In this document: positions 49,856 through 58,628 of the stretch, in pieces
Position numbering within the stretch: the first letter of the stretch is position 1
How the letters are laid out: each line of letters begins with the position of its first letter
Assembly: GCA_049487715.1 (NCBI GenBank)
Contig: CP150560.1
Coordinates: 124,001-188,000 of the forward strand
Direction: 5' to 3'
From: Pycnococcus provasolii
Lineage: Eukaryota; Chlorophyta; Pseudoscourfieldiophyceae; Pseudoscourfieldiales
DNA: 64,000 nucleotides
Program-made: the position numbers and the translations under genes
Notes under the pieces: model-generated
Told to the model about the DNA's origin: nothing
The model's input: the letters and a program-made list of their open reading frames with translations, nothing else
Databases searched by the model: none

Positions 49856-50208
49856 GTGTGCCACAAAAAAGAAACCAGGCTGGCAGGGGAGTACGACCTG
49901 TTCTGTTCCCCCACGAAACCCCTATTCCCAACTCGGCCCAAATCCCAACAGATTCCCAACCCCCATAAGGGTATGTTGGGGATCCATACGTTGTCGACCA
50001 AACGCATCCTGCGCGGTCGCAACATTGCGCGCCAACCCCCTGGGGTTTCAAGAAGAGGGCACGCGCCGCCACCCAGCCCTTGTTCTCCCAGCCAGCCCTC
50101 CGGAGAGGCTCGTCATCGGGCTCCGGCTCCCATCCCTCATCGGCACCGTCATCTCACAGCATCGGCTCATTTCATTCTTTTCCTCCTCCTCGTAATAGTA
50201 GTACTGTC
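49856..50208. other. Divergent promoter region
   Basis: The 353-bp shared 5' flank of the BtuF-like gene (-) and eIF4B (+). It has CCCCAT/CCCCA words and a pyrimidine-rich leader (TTCTTTTCCTCCTCCTCG) just before the eIF4B ATG. No telomere-like run. Confidence 0.5.
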
Positions 50209-52095
50209 ATGTCCGTGTGGGGTGGTAACCCAGGTTCTTCTTGGGCTCAGCAAACGGATGAAGAACCTGCTCTTGAACCTGTGGCTGACCTTGGGAATAA
50301 CGACGATTTCCCATCTATGGGGGGCGCACCAGCAGCAGCCCCAACCTCAAGTCCTTGGGGCAAGAAAGCTACGTCTGCCGAAGATGTGACCTCTGGTGGT
50401 GGTGGTGGTGGTGGTGGTGGACCGGAAGAGCTCTTTCCTTCTTTAAGTGAAGCCGCACATGTCAAGGTATCGAAAAAGAAACAAAAGGCGAAAACGACAG
50501 TCTCGCTTGGGGCTTTCCAGGCAATGAGCGACAAAAGGCCGTCGTACAAGCCGGGGGACCTCACTTCGAGTTCGCGATCGTCAGAAATGAGGCAGAAAAT
50601 GGAAGACCAACGACTCATGATGTCGCTGCCAACCGCGCCGCGACTAGACAGGCCCGAAGGAGACGACGAGTACGGAGGAAGGGGCGGGTACGGAGGACGA
50701 GGGGGGGGAGCAGACAGGTTAGGCGGAGGATTCAACAACGACGAACGACGTGGCGGGTTCGACCGAGGAGAACGAGGCGGGTACGGAGAACGACGAGGAG
50801 GGTTCGGGGACCGAGACGAAGAAGGCAGGGGACCGCGGGGACGCGACATGGAAGACGAAGGTCCGAGCCGCGCGGATGCATCCGACGACTGGGGCAGAAA
50901 CAAACAGTTCACGCCCAGCGGACCTGCTGAACGCGGAGGATTCCGCGACGAACGACGTGGCGGGTACGACGACCGAGGACCGCCGGCGAGCCGAGCGGAC
51001 GAAGTCGACAACTGGAGCCGCGAGAAGAAGTTCACGCCCACAGGACCGGGCGGATACGACGACCGCGGGCCACCGATGAGCCGCGCGGAAGACTCCAACA
51101 ACTGGAACCGCGACCGCGCATCCATGCCACGCCCACCTCCGGAGGAGGAGCGCGGGTTCGCGGGCCCGAGTCGAGCTGACGAGGCGGAACGCTGGGAACG
51201 AAACCCTATGCCGCAGGAGCCCGACCGTGAGCCTCTCGTAAGCCGCGCGGACGAGGCGGATGACTGGAATAAGGAGAAGAAGCCAATCGAGCCGCGTCCT
51301 GAGCCGCGCGTGTCTCGCGCTGACGAGGCGGATCGCTGGGAACGAAACCCGCTGCCCGCACGCGAGGAGCGCGAGCCGAGGCGGCAGTTTGGAAGCGGAT
51401 TTCGCAACCGCAACGGCGACGGCGACGGCGACGGCGAGGAGGGATCGGGCAGGTGGACGCGCAAGTCGGAAGAGCCCGGCGCGAAGGAGGCGGCTGCTGA
51501 GGAGAAGCCTCGCGAGCGCAAGAAGCTGGACCTCAAGCCGCGATCGGCGCCTCTCGAGGACAAGGCGACGGCGGACGCCGGTGCGGCTGGCAAGGGATCG
51601 TCCCCGTTTGGTGCGGCACGTCCTCGCGAGGCTGTGCTTGCTTCGCAGGGCCAGGACTGGCGTGCTAAGGAGGCTGAGATTGAGGCGAAGGCTGCTGAGA
51701 AGCGCCCACCCCCTCGTGAGAAGAAGGAACGCGCGCCGCGGGCTGAGAAGGCTGCTGAGAAGTCTGCTGAGAAGGCTGGCGAATCTGCCGAGAAGCCGTC
51801 TGAAGCGGAGAAGGATGCGGATGGTGCCGAGAAGCCGTCTGAGGCGAAGGCGTCTGAGGAGGATGGGTGGAGTGCGGTTCCGAGCACGAAGGATCGCCGT
51901 TCGGGCGGACGCGGTCGCGGCGATCGCGAAGGTGGTCGCGAAGGTGGTCGCGAAGGTCGCGGCGGTCGCGGTGGAGGTCGCGGCGGCGGCGGAGGAGGAG
52001 GAGGAGGAGGAGGAGGAGGAGGGCGCGTCCCGAAAGGCCGCGACAACCCCGGTGGAGGTGGCGCAGAGAAGGCTGACAAGGGCGAGAGGTGGTGA
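50209..52095 (+). CDS. EIF4B: Translation initiation factor eIF4B, plant type
   Basis: The ATG at 50209 gives 628 residues. The N-terminus (SVWGGNPGSSWAQ, DDFPSMG, EELFPSLSEAAHVK) and the KTTVSLGAFQ element follow plant eIF4B. The middle has six copies of an RNA/eIF-binding unit: SRADASDDWGRNKQF, SRADEVDNWSREKKF, SRAEDSNNWNRDR, SRADEAERWERNP, SRADEADDWNKEKK and SRADEADRWERNP. RGG-like DRGERGGYGER blocks come before them. The C-terminus has the conserved LDLKPRSAPLED and SPFGAARPREAVLA motifs and a Lys/Glu/Ala-rich segment, and ends with a Gly-rich RGG tail. eIF4B stimulates eIF4A helicase and links mRNA, eIF4F and PABP. The frame is open upstream of 50209 but that part lacks family features. 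Confidence 0.9.
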   Translation: MSVWGGNPGSSWAQQTDEEPALEPVADLGNNDDFPSMGGAPAAAPTSSPWGKKATSAEDVTSGGGGGGGGGPEELFPSLSEAAHVKVSKKKQKAKTTVSLGAFQAMSDKRPSYKPGDLTSSSRSSEMRQKMEDQRLMMSLPTAPRLDRPEGDDEYGGRGGYGGRGGGADRLGGGFNNDERRGGFDRGERGGYGERRGGFGDRDEEGRGPRGRDMEDEGPSRADASDDWGRNKQFTPSGPAERGGFRDERRGGYDDRGPPASRADEVDNWSREKKFTPTGPGGYDDRGPPMSRAEDSNNWNRDRASMPRPPPEEERGFAGPSRADEAERWERNPMPQEPDREPLVSRADEADDWNKEKKPIEPRPEPRVSRADEADRWERNPLPAREEREPRRQFGSGFRNRNGDGDGDGEEGSGRWTRKSEEPGAKEAAAEEKPRERKKLDLKPRSAPLEDKATADAGAAGKGSSPFGAARPREAVLASQGQDWRAKEAEIEAKAAEKRPPPREKKERAPRAEKAAEKSAEKAGESAEKPSEAEKDADGAEKPSEAKASEEDGWSAVPSTKDRRSGGRGRGDREGGREGGREGRGGRGGGRGGGGGGGGGGGGGGRVPKGRDNPGGGGAEKADKGERW

Positions 52096-52309
52096 GGTTT
52101 CGTCGATCTTGTCTACTGATACCAACCATAGTCTATCTTGATATCAGATTTAAACTTCTTAACTAGAACGTTTTTCCAAAAACCACTACAGTACTTCCTA
52201 CCGTATAATTTTAGTGGTAAGTTACCTAAATGCTCGCGTGATACCTACATATACCAACTATCATCATATGGTGGTCCTTACCTTTTCTGGATAGGGTTTC
52301 CCGTGGCGG

Positions 52310-52338
52310 GTTTAGGGTTAGGGTTAGGATTAGGGTTA
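52310..52338 (+). repeat. Telomere-like TTAGGG run upstream of the OGT gene
   Basis: TTTAGGGTTAGGGTTAGGAT and one further TTAGGG, 377 bp before the preferred ATG at 52715. The orientation is opposite to that at most other plus-strand genes here. Confidence 0.92.
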
Positions 52339-52714
52339 CTCCCCCCCCTCCCCTCTTCCGGCCTGCTTTCTCAGCATTCTGATTCGTCCTCTTCTCAGCC
52401 CGCGGGACCCGTCAGCCCGTGTGTGTGTACTGTGTGTGTGGCCATTCAAGGGTGTGTCGCTCGGAATCTCTGGCTGCCCTTTTCACTTCACTTTGAGCTG
52501 GTGGTGGTGCTCGTGGTGGTTGGTGCCTCGCTGGTGGTGCTGCTCGTTGTGTGTGGTGCTCGTCCTGCTTGGGGTTGCGCTTGCCGCTCCAGGTGGAGTG
52601 GTGGAGTCTTGGTGGAGTCTGTTGGAGTCTGTTAATAAAATAGCAGGCTGTTCACACCTGCGGCTAATCTTGGCATTCTTGGTGATTTGGCGACTTGGTT
52701 GTTGCCACCTCGCC

Positions 52715-55700
52715 ATGCCGATGCCTGGCAGCATGGATGTTGGCGCGGCATCCATGCTCCTGCCCCCCGGGTTGACGCACCCCGTTGGCGCGCACATGCC
52801 ACCGTTCGGGTTTGGCATCGTCTCGCTGGGTGACTCCGCACCGGCGCTGGGAGGAGATGTGGTTGCCGGAGATGTTGCCGCCGCGCTGGCACCTGGCTTT
52901 GGGGGCGTGCCGATGGCGCCCGGCGCCGTCGTCGGACCTGCTGCCGTCGTGCCCATGGTGCCAATAGCGAATGGGCCACACGGCATGGGACCCATACATG
53001 TCGTGCCTACTCACGGAGCGGCTGGCGTCGCGTCTGTGGGAACACACACGGCGGTCGTACACATGGGTGCAGGTGGTCCGCACGTCGGACTCACAGACGC
53101 GCAGGCGACAGCCGCACCGGCACCCATGGCTGCACCCTTGGCAGCGGCGCTGCCCGCAACGCTGTCGTCGGCAAGACAACAGCCACAACCTCAGCCACAA
53201 ATCAAGGCTGCATTATCTGGTGCGCAGTCTCAAAGGATGGATGGTGGGAATGCGCAGCCTGTGTCGCAACACAGCAAGGCGGCCATGGCACGGGCTCACA
53301 CGCACTACGTGCGTGGTGAGTACGCAGTCACAGAAGTCATATGCCAGGCCATCGTCGACTCCGCGCCTAATCGTGCCGACGCTCTGCTGCTCCTCGGCGC
53401 GGCGGCGTACCAGCGTGGCGACTTTGCGCGCTGTGCAAAATGCAACGCGGAGGCGATTCGGATCGACCCGCTGCTTGCGGAAGCGTACGTGAACCTCGCC
53501 AACGCGCTCAGCCAGCTCGGAGCCATGGACGCAAGCGTTGCCTACTACCTTGCCGCGCTTCGCATCAGGCCAAATTTTCGAGAGGCGTACGCGTCACTCG
53601 GCGCGTGCCTCCTGCGCTCGGGTGACGTTGCGCGCGCCGCCGATTGCTACGAGCATGCGGCACGATTGCCGCCGCCGAGTGCCGCGCTGCTTTGCCACCT
53701 TGGCGACCTGCGAAGGCAGCTCGACGATCACAACGCCGCCGTGATGTGCTACGAGTCGTCACTGTCGGTGGACAACGCCTTCGCGCCCGCATGGGCTGCG
53801 CTTGCAACCGCGGCGAGCGAACGCGGCGACGTCTCGCGCGCGTTTGCGCTCTCCACAGAGGCGCTGCGCATCGCCCCAGAATCACCCGAAGTGCTCGCAA
53901 TGTATGGCAACCTTCTGCGAACTACCGGAGCTTCAGCTGCCGCGGTGGAATTCCTGAGCCGTGCCACAAACTTTCGGCGCACGTGCGCCATCACACGCGC
54001 TAACCTCGGCGGCGCACTGTACGAGTCTGGGCGGCTCATCGAAGCGGCGACGGAGCTGCGCACAGCCGTGGCGCTTTCGCCGCACTGCGCGGAGGCGCAC
54101 AACAATCTCGGCAATGTTCTGCGCGATCTGGGCAAGCTCGCGGAAGCGGCGGGTTGCTACCAGCTCAGCATACAGCTGCAGGTGAGCACAAACGCATCTC
54201 GGGCAGCACTGGTTGCTGCGGCGGCTGCCACAGCTGTTCCCACAGCGGCGGCGGCGGCGGTGGCGGCGGCGGCGCGTGCCGGCGTTTCTCCCGTGGTTCT
54301 TGAGGGAACCGGCGCAGCGGGGGTCTTGCAGAATGCGGCAGCTGCGGGCGTTTCTCAACTTCCCCCCCTCGCACCTCCTGTTGCCTTGCTGCGGGCATTG
54401 GAGACACCGTCGGCCGCCGCTCGCATGGCAGCGGCCGAGGCTGCCGCCGCCGCCGCCTCCGCCTCCACGATGATTGCCACTGCGGAGTCACCCATTGCTC
54501 CGATGCTGTCGTTCCAAGCTATGGGATTCGAGCCGGGAAGTCCGTCATCGATGCGTCTTGCAACCACGTACACGAATCTTGCGGGTGTCTTCAAGGCACT
54601 TGGACGTGCGGTGGAGTCGGCAGTTTGCTATAGCCACGTTGCGAATCTGCGCCCCAACTGCCCGGAAACGCAGAAGGACGCAGCATCTGCGCAGAAGGAT
54701 CTGGGGCGACTCGACGAGGCGATCGTGTTCTACCGCCGAGCGCTGGGCGTGAAACCGGATATGCCCGATGCGTACGCAAACCTCGTGCACTCGCTGATGT
54801 GCGTGTGCGAGTGGGGTCATCGCACAGAGCTCTTTGTGTGGCTGGATGCGCTGCTGCGCGCACAGATGCGACACGGGCAGATGCCTTCCGTTCAGCCATT
54901 TCACGCGATGGCATACCCGCTGGACTCTGAGCTCGTAAAGGACCTCAGCAAGGCGTACGGCAGACACTGCCTGCTGCAGGCGCATGTGGCGCTGGTGACT
55001 CTGGCAACAACTTCGGCAGCCGCCGCCGGGAATTCCGCGGTGATGGCGGCCACGCCTCCCGCGCCTCAGGCGAGCGCAGGCCTGTATGACACCATGCTGC
55101 TATCGCCGTACCGCCTTCCGCACGCGCCGAGAAGGCCGCTGCGTTCAGGCGAGAAGCTCAAAGTTGCGTACGTGAGCAGCGACTTTGCGAATCATCCGCT
55201 GAGCCACCTGATGGGCTCCGTATTTCAGCTGCACGACCGTTCAGAGGTGGAGGTGACCGCTTACGCAATCAGCGCGAGCGACGGTACCGCATGGAGGCGT
55301 CGCATCGAAGGTACGGTGGAAAATTTTGTGGACGTGTCGTCGCTGTCCCCCTACGCCGTCGCGCGTAAAATTTCCGATAGCGGTGCTCACATCTGCGTCA
55401 ATCTGAACGGGTACACGAAGGGAGGCAAGAACGAGATCTTCGTGTACCGCCCCTGCGCCGTGCAGATGTCGTACATGGGTTTCCCCGCGACGATGGGTGC
55501 GGATTTCATCGACTATCTGGTGTCAGATGCGATTGTCAGTCCTTGGGAGCTGCACGGCCAGTGCTACACGGAATCGCTCGCTCTCATGCCGCACTGCTAC
55601 TTTTGCAACGACCACAGGCAGGTGCACATGGACATCTCGCCGCCGCTGTATCCGAAGGACGTCGACCTCGCGGAGCCTCGCGCTCGCATTGGCCTGCCAA

Positions 55701-56434
55701 CGAACGCGTCCGTGATCTACGCGTGCTCTAACCAGCTGTACAAGTACGACCCAGACACGTTCGCCTGCTGGACGCGCATCCTGCGTCGCGTGCCCGGCAG
55801 CGTGCTCTGGCTTCTCCGCTTTCCCCCGAATGGCGAGGCACGCATTTTGCGGTACGCGGCCGAGCTTGGCGCACCTCCCAACTCGATCATCTTTACCGAT
55901 GTCGCGGGTAAGACGGAGCACGTGAATCGGTCGCAGTACGCCGACGTGTTCCTGGACACGCCCATGGTGAATGCACACACGACAGGCTGCGACGTGCTGT
56001 GGTCGGGCGTTCCAATCGTGACGCTCCCGATGCGCCGCATGGCAAGCCGCGTCTGCGCGTCTCTTTGCGCGAGCATGGGTCTCTACGAAGCTTGCGTGGC
56101 GCACGATCTTGCGGACTACGAGGAGAAGGCTGTGCGCCTTGGGCTGGACCGGACGTACCGAGCCGCTCTGCGGCGCGAGATTCTCATGGGTCGATGGACG
56201 CAGCCTCTTTTCGACACGCGACGGTGGGTGCGTGACTTTGAGCGCCTCATGTACAAGGCGTGGGAGATTTACACGACAGGCGACACGGACGACGAGAGAG
56301 GGATCAAAAGTTTTGCAATCCCTCCCATGCCGATTCCCGACGTGACTGAGGACGAGTACAGAGCGAAGTGGTCATGTGACGCACTGTTGCAGGCTGCGGT
56401 GCAGGCTGGAAAGCAGCCTCTACTGAACCAGTAA
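52715..56434 (+). CDS. SEC: Protein O-GlcNAc transferase (GT41; SECRET AGENT/OGT type)
   Basis: The preferred start at 52715 (1239 residues) begins PMPGSMDVGAAS; the frame runs open to 52421 but that part is Trp/Cys/Val-rich and unlikely. About a dozen TPR units form the N-terminal superhelix (for example AHTHYVRGEYAVTEVICQ, AEAYVNLANALSQLGAMDAS, PHCAEAHNNLGNVLRDLG). The TPRs are interrupted near residues 500-610 by an Ala-rich low-complexity insert. The GT41 catalytic region starts near residue 815: AYVSSDFANHPLSHLMGSVF with the conserved His, VQMSYMGFPATMGADFIDY, NQLYKYDP with the UDP-binding Lys, and NAHTTGCDVLWSGVPIVT. The enzyme adds O-linked GlcNAc (or fucose in the SPY branch) to nuclear and cytosolic proteins; similarity to the SEC/animal OGT branch is stronger than to SPY. 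Confidence 0.92.
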   Translation: MPMPGSMDVGAASMLLPPGLTHPVGAHMPPFGFGIVSLGDSAPALGGDVVAGDVAAALAPGFGGVPMAPGAVVGPAAVVPMVPIANGPHGMGPIHVVPTHGAAGVASVGTHTAVVHMGAGGPHVGLTDAQATAAPAPMAAPLAAALPATLSSARQQPQPQPQIKAALSGAQSQRMDGGNAQPVSQHSKAAMARAHTHYVRGEYAVTEVICQAIVDSAPNRADALLLLGAAAYQRGDFARCAKCNAEAIRIDPLLAEAYVNLANALSQLGAMDASVAYYLAALRIRPNFREAYASLGACLLRSGDVARAADCYEHAARLPPPSAALLCHLGDLRRQLDDHNAAVMCYESSLSVDNAFAPAWAALATAASERGDVSRAFALSTEALRIAPESPEVLAMYGNLLRTTGASAAAVEFLSRATNFRRTCAITRANLGGALYESGRLIEAATELRTAVALSPHCAEAHNNLGNVLRDLGKLAEAAGCYQLSIQLQVSTNASRAALVAAAAATAVPTAAAAAVAAAARAGVSPVVLEGTGAAGVLQNAAAAGVSQLPPLAPPVALLRALETPSAAARMAAAEAAAAAASASTMIATAESPIAPMLSFQAMGFEPGSPSSMRLATTYTNLAGVFKALGRAVESAVCYSHVANLRPNCPETQKDAASAQKDLGRLDEAIVFYRRALGVKPDMPDAYANLVHSLMCVCEWGHRTELFVWLDALLRAQMRHGQMPSVQPFHAMAYPLDSELVKDLSKAYGRHCLLQAHVALVTLATTSAAAAGNSAVMAATPPAPQASAGLYDTMLLSPYRLPHAPRRPLRSGEKLKVAYVSSDFANHPLSHLMGSVFQLHDRSEVEVTAYAISASDGTAWRRRIEGTVENFVDVSSLSPYAVARKISDSGAHICVNLNGYTKGGKNEIFVYRPCAVQMSYMGFPATMGADFIDYLVSDAIVSPWELHGQCYTESLALMPHCYFCNDHRQVHMDISPPLYPKDVDLAEPRARIGLPTNASVIYACSNQLYKYDPDTFACWTRILRRVPGSVLWLLRFPPNGEARILRYAAELGAPPNSIIFTDVAGKTEHVNRSQYADVFLDTPMVNAHTTGCDVLWSGVPIVTLPMRRMASRVCASLCASMGLYEACVAHDLADYEEKAVRLGLDRTYRAALRREILMGRWTQPLFDTRRWVRDFERLMYKAWEIYTTGDTDDERGIKSFAIPPMPIPDVTEDEYRAKWSCDALLQAAVQAGKQPLLNQ

Positions 56435-56558
56435 CTAAGGACTGACACGGAACTGAGTTCTCTGACACGAGAGCCCAAAACAATTTTTCTTTCATTCATT
56501 CATTCTTCTTTCTTTCTTTTTTTGCCCTCAACTTTTTGGGGGGGTGAAATGCGGTTAC

Positions 56559-57956
56559 TTACTTCTTCGTACATGATATCATTCCGTAGGTGAGAAGCCC
56601 GTCGTCAAACGCGCGGTGCATGCGCTCGAGCGTGACAATCTCGCGGATCGTCTTGTACCAAACTTTTGGTCCTTTGAACACCACAATCCACGGGTCCCAA
56701 ACGCCCACCCAGATGGAATGACGCCAGCTATCGATCGTCTCCTTCGCCCAGTCCGCCATCGTGACGTCTTTCACCACGCCGCTTCGCTCGCAGATGCGCG
56801 CGTACTCCTCGTAGCTGATGAAGTACGGGTGTGCCCACTCGCGGTAGAGGAAGTCGAGACGTTCCTTCTCTTCGTCGGTGAATCCCACGAGGTTTTCGTA
56901 CGCATTTGCCATCACCTCCTCGCTCGTTCCGGAAGCCTTGAGCTCTTCAAGGTTATCGCGCTGGCACCACGTCGCGATGATGAGACGGCCGCCAGGTTTG
57001 AGCACGCGAATCATTTCATTGACATATTTTGTCTTGTCGGGCATGTGCTCGCCACTCTCGCACGCCCACACGAGGTCGAAGGAGTTGTCGGGAAAGTCCA
57101 TGTTGAGAGCATCCATCACCTGAAAGTTTGTCTTTTCGTGGACACCCTGTTCCTTGGCGAGTTGCGTCGCGCGTTCCACCTGTTTCGGGCTGAGCGTGAT
57201 GGCGGTGACATCCGCATGCTCTGGCAGGAGTTTTTTCGCGAGGTAGCGCGACGTTCCCCCGAATCCGCACCCTACGTCGAGAACTTTTTTCACCTTCGAG
57301 CTGTCAATGGCTTGCGTGCCCCACTTGTACATTTCGTCGACGAAGTCAAACTTTGCTTTCTTGAAGTCTTTCTTCTTGTACCCCGCGGCGCGTTCTTCGT
57401 CTGTGTAGTACCCGAGGTGGATGTGCTCTCCCCAGTAGTACTCGAGCACGCCTTCCTCTGTCCACGCGTCGTACTCGTTGCCGACGGTGTCCGCCCCCGC
57501 GACGTACTCTCTCGACGGCGTGTCGAGTATCTTTTTCGCCGCGAGCGCAATAGTCGCGAGCGCCGCGGTCGCTCCGGCCGCCATCACGAGCGGCGAGACT
57601 GGCGCGGCTGCCGTTGACGCGGACAGAGTCGCAATCACCTGGTGCGACGAGACTGATGTGGTGTGCGCAGCAGTAGTAGTAGTAGTAGTACCAACTGCCT
57701 GCTGGTGCGCGTCAACAATCTGCTGCGAGGCTGCACTATAACCACCCCCAGCAGTCTCGAACGACGACGCTGCTCTCGCTGATGATCCGATCCGATGGGG
57801 TGAATGATGATGATGGTGGTGCAGCATCAATGGTCGGATGCAAGACGGTAGAGATCGCAACAAAGATCTTGGTGATGGTGATGGTGATCCAGATGATGAT
57901 GATGAGGCCGAGCGAGCACGACCCAACGGAGCACGCATATGTTGCGTGGACATCAT
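56559..57956 (-). CDS. SAM methyltransferase, tocopherol/MPBQ type, plastid
   Basis: Starting at the ATG pair at 57956, the protein has 465 residues. The first ~90 residues are Ser/Arg/His-rich, like a transit peptide. A hydrophobic stretch (PLVMAAGATAALATIALAA) precedes the catalytic domain. WTEEGVLEYYWGEHIHLGYY is the hallmark of the gamma-tocopherol and MPBQ/MSBQ methyltransferase families. The SAM motifs follow: KVLDVGCGFGGTSRYLAKKL (motif I), ITLSPKQVERATQLAKEQG, then NSFDLVWACESGEHMPDK (motif II) and MIRVLKPGGRLIIATWCQRD (motif III). These enzymes methylate tocopherol or plastoquinone precursors in plastids; which substrate applies cannot be told. It is convergent with the OGT gene, 124 bp apart. 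Confidence 0.88.
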   Translation of the reverse strand: MMSTQHMRAPLGRARSASSSSSGSPSPSPRSLLRSLPSCIRPLMLHHHHHHSPHRIGSSARAASSFETAGGGYSAASQQIVDAHQQAVGTTTTTTAAHTTSVSSHQVIATLSASTAAAPVSPLVMAAGATAALATIALAAKKILDTPSREYVAGADTVGNEYDAWTEEGVLEYYWGEHIHLGYYTDEERAAGYKKKDFKKAKFDFVDEMYKWGTQAIDSSKVKKVLDVGCGFGGTSRYLAKKLLPEHADVTAITLSPKQVERATQLAKEQGVHEKTNFQVMDALNMDFPDNSFDLVWACESGEHMPDKTKYVNEMIRVLKPGGRLIIATWCQRDNLEELKASGTSEEVMANAYENLVGFTDEEKERLDFLYREWAHPYFISYEEYARICERSGVVKDVTMADWAKETIDSWRHSIWVGVWDPWIVVFKGPKVWYKTIREIVTLERMHRAFDDGLLTYGMISCTKK

Positions 57957-58628
57957 CGTGATCTCTCGAGGGTAGAATGAAGATGCAAAGCGAAGCACGG
58001 GTCCCTGAGAGACGAATACGAATATCGGAATATCGGAAGGCTGTGGCTAAAAATCCCCCCCGGGGCCCAGTGCCAGTTAGGTTGATTTCACTTCACACCC
58101 AGGGGCAGACAGCCAGAGAGAGACCAATGCCCCACCAATGGACCAGGGAACCGGGGATCCACCAGGGAACCGGGGATCCACCAGGGAACCGGGGATCCAC
58201 CATGGAACCAAAGACAAAAAAAAACCAGGGGTTCAAGAAAAGGATCCCCCCACACACTTCACCCCCCCACACACATGCACACTACAGGCACACAACAGGC
58301 ACAGGCAAGGCTCCTAGGCGTGTCCTTCTGGCGTGTCCGCAAGGGTCGGCCTAATACGCTACTAGAAATTCACCCAACCAACCGTGTATCCCCCCTAGTA
58401 CAGGCCTCAACCACCCAGAGAAAAACTGAAAAACACCACGGGCAAACCTCCCGAGGGGCGAGGGGGGGGGCACCCCTCCTACCTGCCACCTGATTTCATC
58501 CCTGGGGCACACTCCGGGAGTCCCCCGGGGAAGCTCTCTCCCCCGGGTCCGGGTCCGGGGAGGTTGGGAGAAAGAACCCTCAAGTCTCAACCGAATCAGA
58601 AAAAGAACAAGGGGTGCGAATTTTGGCC
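57957..58628. other. Divergent intergenic region with minisatellite
   Basis: The shared 5' flank of the methyltransferase (-) and the TRPC4AP-like gene (+). It has several C-runs and G-runs, CA repeats near 58250-58290 and the 20-bp tandem repeat. No gene is visible. Confidence 0.5.
58140..58206 (+). repeat. 20-bp minisatellite (ACCGGGGATCCACCAGGGAA)
   Basis: Three nearly perfect tandem copies, with a final copy changed at CCATGGAACC. Confidence 0.92.

Noticed and set aside
52421-52714. N-terminal extension of the OGT gene from an ATG-like codon at 52421
   Set aside because: The extension is Trp/Cys/Val-rich, contains a GT-repeat translation and follows the telomere-like run; the ATG at 52715 opens a typical Met/Pro/Gly/Ala leader.
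58140-58206. Possible regulatory operator array
   Set aside because: Contiguous 20-bp tandem copies fit a minisatellite; no conserved half-site symmetry.
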